DNA of 64,000 nucleotides from Neiella marina (GCF_002165625.1 NZ_NGNS01000016.1:1-64000); one strand, 5' to 3'; counted from the first letter of the stretch, positions 48,100 through 57,409 are shown. Numbers and translations are program-made. The notes: a model not told the origin generated them from the letters alone.

Positions 48100-49877
48100 T
48101 AGTACACATCCCGTTGATAACGCTTGGCTTTACGCAGATCAGTGAGATATTGCTGCGCGTCTTCTTCTGATTTACCGCCATGCTGTTGGATGACAGTTTG
48201 CAAGGCCTGATGGACATCTTTAGCCATATGATTGGCGTCGCCACAGACATAAACGTGAGCGCCTTTTTCTAGCCACTGATATAGCTCGGCACCTTGCTCA
48301 ACAATGCGGTGTTGGACATAGACTTTTTCGGCTTGATCGCGTGACCATGCAACGTCCATACGACCTAACACGCCGGACTTGAGATAAGACTGCCATTCCA
48401 CCTGATAGAGGAAGTCCTGGGTAAAGTGTGGATTGCCAAAGAACATCCAGCTGTTGCCTTCAATGCCGTCCGCTTCACGCTGCTGCATAAAGGCACGGAA
48501 TGGCGCAACACCTGTACCTGGGCCAATCATCACAATCGGTGTTTCTGGGTTTTCCGGTAAACGGAAATTGTTGTTGTGTTCGATGAAGACTTTGACATCA
48601 CCGCCTTCTTCCAATCGTTCAGACAGGAAACCAGACGCGCCGCCCATGTGTTCTTGGCCGTGGGCATCGTAACGAACCACGCCAACGGTGAGGTGAACTT
48701 CTTCGTCAACTTCCGCTTGGCTCGAAGCAATAGAGTAAAGTCGCGGCGCCATCTTGCGAAGCGCACCGGTAAGTTGCTCAACGGTCAACTCCAGCGGGTA
48801 ATCACGAACGATATCAATGATCTGACGATCGGCAATGTAGTCACGCAACTTGCCAGCATCGGCAGCTAACTCAGCTAAGCCTTTTTCGCCGGTCGCTTCA
48901 GCAACAGCTTTGATAAAGCCGGGGTAGCTTAGGGTCAGCTCATAATCTTCAATCAGCGCTTGGCGTAGCGACTTGCCATCAACGTCTGTACCACCGTCGG
49001 CTTTGACCAAAGAGAGCAGTTCGTCAACTAAGGCTTCATCATTCTGGAACCAGACACCGAGCGCATCGCCAGGTTGGTATTGCAAACCCGATCCTTCCAG
49101 ATCGATTTCGATATGGCGAATATCCTTGATCGAATCACGACCCGTAATCTTTTGGTTGGTGAGCAAGCTTGCGTTGTATGGGTTCTTTTTGTTGAACTGG
49201 CTCGCGGCTGGCGCTGCAGCAGTTGCTGCTGCCACAGGCGTCGCAGCAACACTCGTCAGCGACTTAGCTTCAGCGACAACCTTATCGATCCACTCCGCAA
49301 CTGCATCATCGTAATCAACATCGCAATCGACCCGTGGTACGAACGACTCAGCACCGAGTTTGCCCAAGCGCTCATCAAAGTCCTTACCGGTTTGGCAGAA
49401 GAACTCATAGCTTGAATCACCCAAACCCAACACAGAATAACGAGCGCCATCAAGTTTCGGTGCTTTCTTGCCAACTAAGAAACCGTGCAGCTCCTCGGCA
49501 TCATCGGGCGGCTCACCCTCACCGTGGGTCGACGCAACGATGGCAAGCAGCTTCTCGTTTTTCAGTTTATTTGGTTTGTAATCGCCCATGCTAAAGACGT
49601 CAGCGGCCACTCCAGCGGCATCCGCTTTTTCTTTAAGCTGTTTGGCAACACCTTCGGCATTACCAGTTTGCGATCCGTACAGAATGGTGAGCTTGGCGCT
49701 ATCTGCCGCTGGCGCAGCAGCAACTGGCGCCTCACCTGTGCTGACACCGGTTTGGCTTAACGCAGCCAAGTAGCCACTGACCCAGCTTATTTGCAGAGGT
49801 GACATCCCAGCCAGAGCCTGTTGCAGCAGGCTTAATTGTTGGTCCGTTAAAGGACTGGTGAGTCCGTTTAATTGCAT
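48099..49877 (-). CDS. cysJ: Sulfite reductase (NADPH) flavoprotein alpha subunit
   Basis: Passes electrons from NADPH through FAD and FMN to CysI. The 592-residue protein has a flavodoxin domain ([41 protein letters not shown]), a linker, an FAD-binding domain ([17 protein letters not shown]) and an NADPH domain ([30 protein letters not shown]), ending in the expected YQRDVY. First gene of cysJ-cysI-cysH-cobA, all coupled by stop/start overlaps. Confidence 0.97.
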   Translation of the reverse strand: MQLNGLTSPLTDQQLSLLQQALAGMSPLQISWVSGYLAALSQTGVSTGEAPVAAAPAADSAKLTILYGSQTGNAEGVAKQLKEKADAAGVAADVFSMGDYKPNKLKNEKLLAIVASTHGEGEPPDDAEELHGFLVGKKAPKLDGARYSVLGLGDSSYEFFCQTGKDFDERLGKLGAESFVPRVDCDVDYDDAVAEWIDKVVAEAKSLTSVAATPVAAATAAAPAASQFNKKNPYNASLLTNQKITGRDSIKDIRHIEIDLEGSGLQYQPGDALGVWFQNDEALVDELLSLVKADGGTDVDGKSLRQALIEDYELTLSYPGFIKAVAEATGEKGLAELAADAGKLRDYIADRQIIDIVRDYPLELTVEQLTGALRKMAPRLYSIASSQAEVDEEVHLTVGVVRYDAHGQEHMGGASGFLSERLEEGGDVKVFIEHNNNFRLPENPETPIVMIGPGTGVAPFRAFMQQREADGIEGNSWMFFGNPHFTQDFLYQVEWQSYLKSGVLGRMDVAWSRDQAEKVYVQHRIVEQGAELYQWLEKGAHVYVCGDANHMAKDVHQALQTVIQQHGGKSEEDAQQYLTDLRKAKRYQRDVY

Positions 49878-49985
49878 GGCGGTTACTAACCTTACTTTTT
49901 CAGAGGTGATAAAGACTAAACAAGTTAAGAAATAACGTAAAAGAATTGATTTTGCTTTTTATATTCCAAAAAGAGATAAACAGAT
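49878..49985 (-). promoter_or_regulatory. AT-rich region upstream of the cysJIH-cobA operon
   Basis: About 110 bp, strongly AT-rich, between the DUF2333 terminator and the cysJ start, and the only place for the operon promoter. I see A/T tracts (including GGAATATAAAAAG near 49970 on the minus strand) but no clear -35/-10 pair. CysB control is expected for this operon by family knowledge; I cannot place a site with confidence. Confidence 0.4.
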
Positions 49986-50023
49986 AAAAACAACAAGGGC
50001 AGCCCGAGGGCCGCCCTTTGTTG
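49986..50023 (-). terminator. Terminator of the DUF2333 gene
   Basis: On the minus strand CAACAAAGGGCGGCCC (50023-50008) pairs imperfectly with GGGCTGCCCTTGTTG (50005-49991), followed by TTTTTA. It lies 14 bp past the DUF2333 stop and separates it from the cys operon. Confidence 0.85.
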
Positions 50024-50037
50024 AAATTTGCAATGAC

Positions 50038-51027
50038 CTAGCCTTGATTGAGCAACTCTCGCAAATCAATCACCGCGGCATTCGCTCTGGAAATGTAGTT
50101 GGCCATCACCAGGCTGTGATTGGCAAGCATGCCGAAACCGGAGCCATTGAGCACCATGGGGCTCCACAGTGCTTCCTGAGTCGCTTCTAATTCGCGGATA
50201 ATTTGCTGCAAACCGACGGTGGCATTCTTCTTCTCCAAGACGTCAGCAAAGTCGACTTCGACAGCTTTGAACATGACTAACAAGGCCCAGCTGGTGCCAC
50301 GAGCATGATAGAACACATCATCAATTTTCCACCACGACGTCTGATTGAACTGCAGCTCTGCGATGGCAGTTGATGGATCTTCGTAGCGCTCACTCAACAT
50401 ATCAATGTTGATGCGATCGCGCCCAACACTAGCACTCAAAGCTTGTGAGACCGAGCCCAAACGCTTTTCAACAAAGCGCAACCATTCGTTGAGGTTATCG
50501 GCACGAGTGTAAAATTGGGCAGAAAAATCAGCCGGATCAGCAAGTCGCGAGCGGTAGGCCAACAAGGATTTTCTGGCTTTGTCATATTCATCTTCAGCTG
50601 CAGGAAACATCCAGCTGGTGTGAGAAATATTCAACGCCGGGTGAGCTGCAGTTAAATCTGAGTCTTCGGTTGATTGCGATTGGCTACGGGCAAAGTCACG
50701 GCGCATTGCCAATGCAGTATCTCGGGCGATCTCAAGCACCCCAAATTCCCAGTTCGGCATGTTGTCCATGAAAATACCCGGCGGCGTGACATCATTACTC
50801 AAATAACCACCCGGCTTATCGAGCAAATGCTCAATCAACAAAACCAATGCAGTTGTGGAGGTATAACCCGGCACCATCACCACTTGATCTTGTTGCGCTT
50901 GCTGCTTCGCAACCGACTCAACATTCGGCACATCTGGTTCGCCACTCCACCATACCGCGATGAAATAGAATACAACGAACAAAAAACCGATTAGAAGGGC
51001 AGCACTTTTCCAATATCGTTTGTACAC
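50038..51027 (-). CDS. DUF2333 family membrane-anchored protein
   Basis: A 329-residue protein with a single N-terminal helix (about 11-28, LLIGFLFVVFYFIAVWW) and a large, probably periplasmic domain. GGYLSNDVTPPGIFMDNMPN and the following GVLEIARDTALAMRRDFARS fit DUF2333, a proteobacterial family of unknown function. It begins 21 bp after the stop of the copper chaperone gene, so the two may be co-transcribed. Confidence 0.82.
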   Translation of the reverse strand: MYKRYWKSAALLIGFLFVVFYFIAVWWSGEPDVPNVESVAKQQAQQDQVVMVPGYTSTTALVLLIEHLLDKPGGYLSNDVTPPGIFMDNMPNWEFGVLEIARDTALAMRRDFARSQSQSTEDSDLTAAHPALNISHTSWMFPAAEDEYDKARKSLLAYRSRLADPADFSAQFYTRADNLNEWLRFVEKRLGSVSQALSASVGRDRINIDMLSERYEDPSTAIAELQFNQTSWWKIDDVFYHARGTSWALLVMFKAVEVDFADVLEKKNATVGLQQIIRELEATQEALWSPMVLNGSGFGMLANHSLVMANYISRANAAVIDLRELLNQG

Positions 51028-51048
51028 ACAGGCCTCACTTAACAGACT

Positions 51049-51492
51049 TTAGTGATGGTGATGATGGGAGGATTTCAGGTCTTTGAGCGGCGCATCAATG
51101 GACAACTGCTGACCATTACTGAAGGTTAGCAAAATTGGAATAGATGTCTTGTCATTAATCGCGGAGTCAATCCCCATCATCATCAAATGGTAGCCGCCCG
51201 GCTTTAACTGAACAGCGCCATTTGCAGGAACAACAATGGCATCGACTTGGCGCATTTTCATCATGCCATCTTGATGAACATGCGTATGGAGTTCGAGGCG
51301 GTTAGCTAGCTCTGTTTGTCCGCCAACTAGAGAAACAGGCTCTTGACAGGCACTAACGATCGACAAAAATGCAGCAGTATTGGGGACGCCAGGAATGGCG
51401 GCACGAACATAAGCATCTTCCACTTTAATCTCACATGCTGAAGCCCAAGTCGCCATCGACGACATCAATAACAATGCGGCCCGTTTAATCAC
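51049..51492 (-). CDS. Periplasmic copper chaperone, PCu(A)C family
   Basis: A 147-residue exported protein that delivers Cu(I), in known members to cytochrome oxidase assembly. After a signal peptide (LLLMSSMATWASA) come VEDAYVRAAIPGVPNTAAFL and the Cu(I) site LELHTHVHQDGMMKMR plus GGYHLMMMG (His/Met ligands). The protein ends in five consecutive histidines. The start is GTG at 51492 with AGGTGA upstream; a longer reading from 51540 is not family-like. No oxidase or Sco gene is adjacent. Confidence 0.92.
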   Translation of the reverse strand: MIKRAALLLMSSMATWASACEIKVEDAYVRAAIPGVPNTAAFLSIVSACQEPVSLVGGQTELANRLELHTHVHQDGMMKMRQVDAIVVPANGAVQLKPGGYHLMMMGIDSAINDKTSIPILLTFSNGQQLSIDAPLKDLKSSHHHHH

Positions 51493-51651
51493 TAATTCAC
51501 CTACTCGATTGTTTTGCCAGTATGCCGAGCAACTGAACAACCCGACAAAGGGCCTGTCACAATCGTCGACGCATGATTCGATGTAACCAGCATATCAAGT
51601 CAGCGTGAAAACTCTAATAATCAGACAAATATAATGACCTTACGCAAACAA

Positions 51652-51674
51652 AAGGCGAGATCTTCTCTCGCCTT
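51652..51674 (-). terminator. Terminator after the pspC-like gene
   Basis: AAGGCGAGA (51652-51660) and TCTCGCCTT (51666-51674) form a 9-bp hairpin with a 5-nt loop. On the minus strand it continues into TTTGTTTG. It lies just past the PspC-like stop. Confidence 0.85.
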
Positions 51675-51680
51675 AAATGA

Positions 51681-51887
51681 CTATCTGAGTCTCGATTGAG
51701 GCGTAGGCATTAGTACCGCAGCTAGCAAGTAACCGGGAATCATCACCATCGGCATGCTAAAAAGCATCACTAACGCGACAATACGTAACCAAAATCGACT
51801 CAATCCCCAGTGGTTCGCAAAACCAGCAATCACGCCAGCTAATTTGCCCTGCACCGGATCACGATATAGTTGCTGATAAGTGTTCAT
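51681..51887 (-). CDS. PspC-domain membrane protein
   Basis: A 68-residue protein made of little more than a PspC domain: KLAGVIAGFANHWGLSRFWLRI followed by one long hydrophobic segment (ALVMLFSMPMVMIPGYLLAAVLMP). PspC proteins act in the phage-shock response to envelope stress. It lacks the coiled-coil tail of E. coli PspC (about 119 residues). The stop of the preceding 42-residue gene is 6 bp upstream, and GAGG overlapping that stop is the ribosome-binding site. No pspA, pspB or pspF is in the window. Confidence 0.85.
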   Translation of the reverse strand: MNTYQQLYRDPVQGKLAGVIAGFANHWGLSRFWLRIVALVMLFSMPMVMIPGYLLAAVLMPTPQSRLR

Positions 51888-51893
51888 TTCGCC

Positions 51894-52022
51894 TCAAACT
51901 CCTGCTCGTTTGGCATAGTTGCCCCGAGCCCAAATAGATAAAATGTGAAGACCGAACCAAGTCACCAACCACCCTGCTAATGGCAAGCTCCACCACATCA
52001 TTAATTCAGTTGGTGACAACAT
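51894..52022 (-). CDS. 42-residue membrane microprotein in the pspC operon
   Basis: A very short open frame between two genes of the same strand. It encodes a 42-residue peptide: MLSPTELMMWW, one hydrophobic helix (about 11-31, LPLAGWLVTWFGLHILSIW) and a positively charged end RGNYAKRAGV. It starts 5 bp after the stop of the 73-residue gene and stops 6 bp before the PspC-like gene, so all three should be translated from one mRNA. It is too small for a family call; topology and position loosely recall PspB, which is larger. Confidence 0.65.
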   Translation of the reverse strand: MLSPTELMMWWSLPLAGWLVTWFGLHILSIWARGNYAKRAGV

Positions 52023-52027
52023 GGCCG

Positions 52028-52249
52028 TTACTCGCTTTTAGCAGTGTCAACAATGACGCTTTGCAAATTCGCCCAAACTTGCTCCAACTGACGAACCGAG
52101 CTTTCTCTGATATCGGCTGCTACTTGTTCTGCAACGTCCATTGCCACTTCACTTACGACTCCGGTCAGCTCATCTGCCGAGGCGGCAGGTGCAACAACGC
52201 TGGTAGCCAAAGTTAAACCAGAAATAAGTGCGATTTGAATGCGTTTCAT
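52028..52249 (-). CDS. Small exported protein, first gene of the pspC micro-operon
   Basis: A 73-residue protein of unknown function. The signal peptide (KRIQIALISGLTLATSVVAPAASA) is clear; the mature part of about 48 residues is an amphipathic, acidic helix (ELTGVVSEVAMDVAEQVAADI, then RESSVRQLEQVWANLQSVIVD). GGAGAG 6 nt upstream of the ATG at 52249 sets the start; the open frame extends to 52303. It is followed at 5 bp by the 42-residue gene. Confidence 0.72.
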   Translation of the reverse strand: MKRIQIALISGLTLATSVVAPAASADELTGVVSEVAMDVAEQVAADIRESSVRQLEQVWANLQSVIVDTAKSE

Positions 52250-52348
52250 GATGTTCTCTCCAATTCCTTTCCTGTCTATTGCAGGACTAAGGGTTAAGTT
52301 CAATGTCCAGTGACACTGCGGCGCTTCACTGCGTTACGAAGAGACTAT

Positions 52349-52365
52349 TTCAAGGCTTGTGCCAG
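52349..52365 (-). promoter_or_regulatory. Sigma54-like promoter upstream of the pspC micro-operon
   Basis: On the minus strand CTGGCACAAGCCTTGAA. The -24 element TGGCAC is perfect and the spacing to TTG is the required 5 bp; the -12 element reads TTGAA rather than TTGCA/T. 15 of 17 positions match YTGGCACGRNNNTTGCW. The first gene starts about 100 bp downstream. psp operons in enterobacteria use sigma54. Confidence 0.5.
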
Positions 52366-52454
52366 AATTGAAAATTATTTTTATCTTGTTGTTATTACTT
52401 GATTAAATGAAAAAATTAGCAGTTCTGACAGGACGTTGAGAAAAGGAAGGGTTA

Positions 52455-52486
52455 GTGAAATTAACTAGTCCATTAGTCAATTTCAC
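52455..52486. repeat. 13-bp near-perfect AT-rich inverted repeat
   Basis: Arms GTGAAATTAACTA (52455-52467) and TAGTCAATTTCAC (52474-52486) with a 6-bp centre; 12 of 13 pairs match and the other can be G-U on the minus-strand RNA. It lies about 90 bp upstream of the sigma54-like site and just after dusA. It could be an activator dyad, or a weak terminator of dusA, though no U-tract follows. Confidence 0.6.
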
Positions 52487-52512
52487 AATTTAAGAAGACG
52501 TGAAAAGTGGCA

Positions 52513-53523
52513 TCAATCGTAAACCAGTGCCATGGCCTGCTGTAGTACTTCGACACCTTTGTCGTCTCCGCGACCGTTCTCACTAAGATATCGGCGCCAA
52601 GCGCGAGCCCCAGGAACAGCCTGATAGAGCCCTAACATGTGTCGAACAATGTTGTTTAAACGGGCTCCTTGGGCGATTTGCTGCTCGATATACGGCAACA
52701 TGGCTTCAACCACATCTGCGCGGCCGATGGTTTCACCGCCCTCTCGATCAAACATCAACTCTCCGGCTTCAGCCAGCAAATAGGGATTTTGGTAGGCTGC
52801 CCGCCCTATCATGACACCATCAAGGTGTTGCAACTGCTCGCGCGCTTGCGCCAGCGTCATAATGCCGCCATTAATCGAGATGTGGCAGGCCGGAAAGTCC
52901 TGTTTAAGCTGGTATACGCGGGGATAATCGAGCGGTGGGATCTCGCGATTTTCTTTAGGGCTTAACCCTTGCAGCCAAGCCTTACGGGCGTGAACAATAA
53001 ACACATCACAACCGGCGTGATTCACGGTACCGACAAAATCGCGGACAAATTGGTAGCTGTCTTGCTCGTCAACGCCAATCCGGTGTTTCACCGTAACCGG
53101 CACATCAACCACTTGCTTCATGGCATCGACGCACTGGGCAACTAATTCAGGCTCGGTCATCAACACCGCACCAAAGCGACCTTTTTGCACTCGATCCGAT
53201 GGGCAGCCAACATTCAGGTTAATTTCCGAGTAACCGCGCTCGGCGCCAATTTTGGCCGCTTTCGCCAAATCCTCCGGATCGCTGCCGCCCAATTGCAAGG
53301 CAACCGGCTGCTCAAGTTCATTGAATGCCAAATAATCACCTTTGCCGTACAGAATGGCACCCGTGGTCACCATTTCGGTATACAACAGCGCATCGGCACT
53401 GAGCTGACGGTGGAAATAACGGCAATGGCGGTCCGTCCAATCGAGCATCGGGGCAATGGAAAGGCGGCGGTTAAAAGCAAGAGGATCGTTGCTCACAAAC
53501 AAACTCGGAAAGGTATGAATCAA
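52513..53523 (-). CDS. dusA: tRNA-dihydrouridine(20/20a) synthase DusA
   Basis: FMN enzyme that reduces uridine to dihydrouridine at tRNA positions 20/20a. The 336-residue protein has [18 protein letters not shown] at the N-terminus, the catalytic cysteine block [18 protein letters not shown] (DusA-type), VKHRIGVDE, and [19 protein letters not shown], which is specific to DusA. Confidence 0.96.
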   Translation of the reverse strand: MIHTFPSLFVSNDPLAFNRRLSIAPMLDWTDRHCRYFHRQLSADALLYTEMVTTGAILYGKGDYLAFNELEQPVALQLGGSDPEDLAKAAKIGAERGYSEINLNVGCPSDRVQKGRFGAVLMTEPELVAQCVDAMKQVVDVPVTVKHRIGVDEQDSYQFVRDFVGTVNHAGCDVFIVHARKAWLQGLSPKENREIPPLDYPRVYQLKQDFPACHISINGGIMTLAQAREQLQHLDGVMIGRAAYQNPYLLAEAGELMFDREGGETIGRADVVEAMLPYIEQQIAQGARLNNIVRHMLGLYQAVPGARAWRRYLSENGRGDDKGVEVLQQAMALVYD

Positions 53524-53584
53524 GGTTGTGCGAAGTTTATCACAGCCATTGGAGTATGACCGCTAAAGTAACGATCAACAGACC

Positions 53585-53899
53585 TTAGTTCTGTGCTTTG
53601 AATTCTTCCGCTAGTTGCTCTGCGACTCGGCCCGGATGCACATCATTGTAGTTTTCCCGAGCTTGCCAAGCTTCCTTGTCGAAATAGTGTTCGACAAAAT
53701 ACTCTGGTACACCAAGTGCTGCAGCACAATGAGTAATTTGATCGGCTTTTTGTTCACGAATACGCTGTAAGTTACGGCTGCGCACCCTACCAAGCAACCA
53801 AATGCCTGTGAGCAAAGCAGGCCAGACCAGCGACCATTGCAGGTAATAGCTGACGAACCAAAAGCCTGCTAACAGCAGTACAAATACAACATGACTCAC
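53585..53899 (-). CDS. Small membrane protein of unknown function
   Basis: A 104-residue protein with an N-terminal hydrophobic region holding one or two helices (VVFVLLLAGFWFVSYYL and LVWPALLTGIWLLG), a basic stretch (RVRSRNLQRIREQK) and an acidic, soluble C-terminal half (HYFDKEAWQARENYND). I do not recognise the family. Its strand and length, and a normal initiation ATG, support a real gene. It is followed by dusA on the same strand. Confidence 0.6.
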   Translation of the reverse strand: MSHVVFVLLLAGFWFVSYYLQWSLVWPALLTGIWLLGRVRSRNLQRIREQKADQITHCAAALGVPEYFVEHYFDKEAWQARENYNDVHPGRVAEQLAEEFKAQN

Positions 53900-54100
53900 A
53901 GAATGACCCTCAACGATGTTAAAAAAAACGCCAACGTTAGCCCTCAGGCCAACTCAATACTGTTAGTTAGATCAAAAACTTACAGACTCGTTTAAAGACG
54001 AGCCAGATACACCTTGTGCACACTACCAGCATTGCCTCTCAAAGTATCCGAATCTTTACCATACTAGTCACAGACAATTTCGACTCGTTCGAGGTGGCAA

Positions 54101-57100
54101 GTGGCGTGCCCACAATTAATTTTAGGATTGATTCAACGGAAAAGCAGGCTTCAGATAAAAGCGTTGGCAGTTGCATTGCTGATTTACTGCATCATAACGC
54201 CGCTAGTAGCAGCCGATGAGCAGCCCGTAGCGACCGATTTGCCAAAAGAAGCTACCAAACCCAATAGTTTGACAATCGGCTTACCGTCATTCTCTGCAAT
54301 TGAAAAAGACTGGTATGGTGATTTTCCCAAGTTAGCGTCGTTCCTTGAGCAGTTTTGGCTTGATATCGGTAAAAAGTACGACATCAGGATCCAATTCAAA
54401 GCTACCAGCTTTGCCACTTACCTCGAGGTACTTGAATCTGGCGAAGTCGATGTCATCGCCATCGCTCCCTACGCCGATTCATTGTTTCAAAAAGCGTATT
54501 TCACCATCCCATATTTATCGATGAAGCCGGCGGTATACGTCCGCTCAAATCCATCTCGGCATCATAAGGCATCGGCTATTCATGTCCCCGACTTTGCCAA
54601 CTTCAGCCTGCCGAGTGCCGGTTCGATGCATCGCGTTTTTGGCGACGACTTGGATGACATGCTGTCGCGCCGTAACGATTACTACCTGATCTATTCTTGG
54701 ATTCCTTGGGTTGCGGAATCGGTGCTAACCCGCCGAGACATGCGGCAAGACTTCAAGCCGCAAAACCAGACTGCACCACCTATTTTCGCTCGCGCAATGA
54801 TGCTCCGAGATCGCAAACCAGAAGTGGAATTCCTCAATAAAGTGTTTCGTACTATCAACACTGAGGATGCAGCCGCTCTGTGGCAACAAAACATGGGGAG
54901 CCAAGAGTCAATATTTCAACTGACCTTGCTTCAGTTAGAAGGCGGCGTAAACCAACAGCTATCGGAATACTTACTTGAAAACCCAGTTACTTACTATGCG
55001 GCGATGGAAAGTGGTTATCCTCCTTACGTTGTGCCCGATACTGCAGGGGTTGGAGGCTTGGCAATAGACGTTTTGTCATCCATTGGCAATCGCATGGGCA
55101 TTGAGTTTCAACCCATTCGAGTCTCCAATGCACGGTTAGCCCTAAAAGCGCTCGATAAGGGTGATATCCAGCTAATGCCAAACGTCTACAAAACGCCGCA
55201 ACGAGAGGGGCGGTGGCATTTTTCGATTCCGTTTGGCCAATCATCACCGGCGTTTTTGAGTCGGGCGAAAGATAACTTTTCGTCTTTCGAACAACTTTCT
55301 GATGCCCGAATCGCGTCTATCAAGGATTACTACGAAAGCCACTTAATGAGCACTCGATTGCCAAACAATGAGTTTCTCCATGTCGACAGTGCCACAGAAG
55401 CAACTCAAGCTATTGAAGATAATCGCGCCGATGTTTTGCTAGATGATGAATTAGCAATGATTTATCGCTCCAAGCAAGGTAACTTCGGCGACTTGGTGGT
55501 AAACGAAGTCACCGACATTAACGAAGACTTAGCCTTTCGAATGGCCGTTAACCTAAAACACTGGCCTTTAGTCGAATTGGTCGATATTGGTTTGGCAACC
55601 TTCTCACCACTGGAGATGGATGAATTACGCCGCAAGTGGGGCAAAACCAGTACCGCTGTCCCCGATGTCAGCATTTTCGACCACAAATATTTTTACAACA
55701 TCGCCTTTGCCGTTGCATTTATTACCTTTGGCGTATTCCTGCTACAGCGTTTACAAATTCGCCAACGAAAACAAGCTCATCGCGAAGTTGAACAAGCACT
55801 CCAGCAAACCCAGCAAGCGCGCCAAGATGCCGAACGCGCGGCTCGTTCACAGAGTGACTTTCTTGCCCGAATGAGTCATGAAATACGAACCCCCATGAAC
55901 GGTGTACTGGGCATGGCTGAAGCCCTGTCATTTACCTCGCTGAATAAAGAGCAAACAGAGTTATTGACCGTGCTGAATGGCTCAGCCAGAAACCTGATGG
56001 CATTGCTTAATGACGTGCTGGATTATTCAAAAATTGATGCAGGAAAACTCACCTTTGAAAAAGCTCCCGTGCAACTAGAAAACCTGCTCAATAGTGTCGT
56101 CGACAATTTCAAACACAAAACTCTGTCGAGTGAGCTCGACTTATATTGCAAACTCGATCCGGCACTGAACAAGGTCTACCTTACTGACCCAACCCGCTTG
56201 ATGCAGGTGTTGAACAATTTGGTTTCCAATGCCATCAAATTCACCCATAAGGGCTTTGTCGAGCTCAACGCACAATTGATTGACGATGCCGCCTCGCAAT
56301 CAGCGTCGCAAACCGGTTATCACCTTGTCAGGTTCAATATTCGCGATAGCGGTATCGGCATCTCTGCCGCGAAGCAAAATGAATTGTTCAAACCATTCGT
56401 TCAAGCCGATATCGACACCACGCGAAAATACGGCGGATCTGGCTTAGGACTTAGCATTTGTAAAGAAATCACCGAAGGCATGGGTGGTCGAATAAGTTTG
56501 TCCTCGCTCGAAGGCGTTGGCACCTTGTTTACCGTAGAATTGCAATTAGAGCCTATCAAGATTGAACAAGAAGCGAAGTCGGTAATAGCAGATGAGCTGA
56601 GCATCGACCTCGAACCAGCTCCGCAACTCGCTCAACTAAACGTCCTTGTCGCCGAGGATAATCAAGTCAATATCAAAGTGCTAACCAGCCAATTAGCCTG
56701 CCTTGGCATCAAGCCAGTCGTTGCGTTAAACGGTCAAGAAGCCTACGAAAAATGGCAGAACGGCGATTTTGATGTCGTTCTGTCAGATTGCCACATGCCA
56801 AAAATGGACGGTTTTACCCTAGCTCGAAAAATCTCAGCAGAACGAGACAATCAACACCCTAGGTTAATCGCGACGACCGCTGATGCCCTGAGTGATTCAA
56901 TACAGCGCTGCCAGCAAGCCGGTTTCGATGACTACCTGTCAAAGCCATTCACCCTCGACACCCTGAGACAGAAGTTACTTTGTTTGCCGCAGGCTACAAC
57001 GGCTCCCCCTTCATTGGCTAAGGAATCTTCCGACTCCGGCATCCTCAACCGAGCGCATGTCACGGGGTTAATCGGGGACGATAACGAAGTCATTCAGCAA

Positions 57101-57409
57101 GTACTTCAGGCATTTCTCGAAGAGCAGCATCTAATCGCCGATATGGAGCAAGCATTGGTATCTGATGGCTATTCCAAGCTATCCGAGTTAGCCCATAAAA
57201 TGGGCGGAGGGCTGCGCTACTTAGGCGCCCAAAGAGCTGTGTCGACATGCAAAGCAATTGAAAATGATGCCAAACAGCAGCGGCCATCGGATTACCACAA
57301 CATGCTCAATCAATTAGCTGCCGATTTAGAGCAATTGGAAGGAGAGGTAGAACGCTGGCTTACAGATCTGAGCGCCAATCGACCATCATCAGAAGATAAA
57401 CCGACATGA
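54101..57409 (+). CDS. BvgS-like hybrid sensor kinase with tandem periplasmic binding domains
   Basis: A 1102-residue inner-membrane sensor. Order: signal sequence (LAVALLIYCIITPLVAA), two type-3 solute-binding (Venus flytrap) domains (about 50-280 and 290-515), TM (about 531-551), coiled coil, HisKA with H593 in [11 protein letters not shown], HATPase (DSGIGI, GGSGLGLSI), receiver with D896 in LSDCHMPKMDG, and Hpt with H1032 in LAHKMGGG. There is no PAS between TM and HisKA, unlike BvgS itself. The start is GTG at 54101 with GAGG 6 nt upstream. Its stop overlaps the next start (ATGA). No DNA-binding regulator is adjacent. Confidence 0.92.
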   Translation: MACPQLILGLIQRKSRLQIKALAVALLIYCIITPLVAADEQPVATDLPKEATKPNSLTIGLPSFSAIEKDWYGDFPKLASFLEQFWLDIGKKYDIRIQFKATSFATYLEVLESGEVDVIAIAPYADSLFQKAYFTIPYLSMKPAVYVRSNPSRHHKASAIHVPDFANFSLPSAGSMHRVFGDDLDDMLSRRNDYYLIYSWIPWVAESVLTRRDMRQDFKPQNQTAPPIFARAMMLRDRKPEVEFLNKVFRTINTEDAAALWQQNMGSQESIFQLTLLQLEGGVNQQLSEYLLENPVTYYAAMESGYPPYVVPDTAGVGGLAIDVLSSIGNRMGIEFQPIRVSNARLALKALDKGDIQLMPNVYKTPQREGRWHFSIPFGQSSPAFLSRAKDNFSSFEQLSDARIASIKDYYESHLMSTRLPNNEFLHVDSATEATQAIEDNRADVLLDDELAMIYRSKQGNFGDLVVNEVTDINEDLAFRMAVNLKHWPLVELVDIGLATFSPLEMDELRRKWGKTSTAVPDVSIFDHKYFYNIAFAVAFITFGVFLLQRLQIRQRKQAHREVEQALQQTQQARQDAERAARSQSDFLARMSHEIRTPMNGVLGMAEALSFTSLNKEQTELLTVLNGSARNLMALLNDVLDYSKIDAGKLTFEKAPVQLENLLNSVVDNFKHKTLSSELDLYCKLDPALNKVYLTDPTRLMQVLNNLVSNAIKFTHKGFVELNAQLIDDAASQSASQTGYHLVRFNIRDSGIGISAAKQNELFKPFVQADIDTTRKYGGSGLGLSICKEITEGMGGRISLSSLEGVGTLFTVELQLEPIKIEQEAKSVIADELSIDLEPAPQLAQLNVLVAEDNQVNIKVLTSQLACLGIKPVVALNGQEAYEKWQNGDFDVVLSDCHMPKMDGFTLARKISAERDNQHPRLIATTADALSDSIQRCQQAGFDDYLSKPFTLDTLRQKLLCLPQATTAPPSLAKESSDSGILNRAHVTGLIGDDNEVIQQVLQAFLEEQHLIADMEQALVSDGYSKLSELAHKMGGGLRYLGAQRAVSTCKAIENDAKQQRPSDYHNMLNQLAADLEQLEGEVERWLTDLSANRPSSEDKPT

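Noticed and set aside
49878-49985. A defined CysB site upstream of cysJ
   Set aside because: The region is AT-rich and many weak matches are possible; no half-site stood out.
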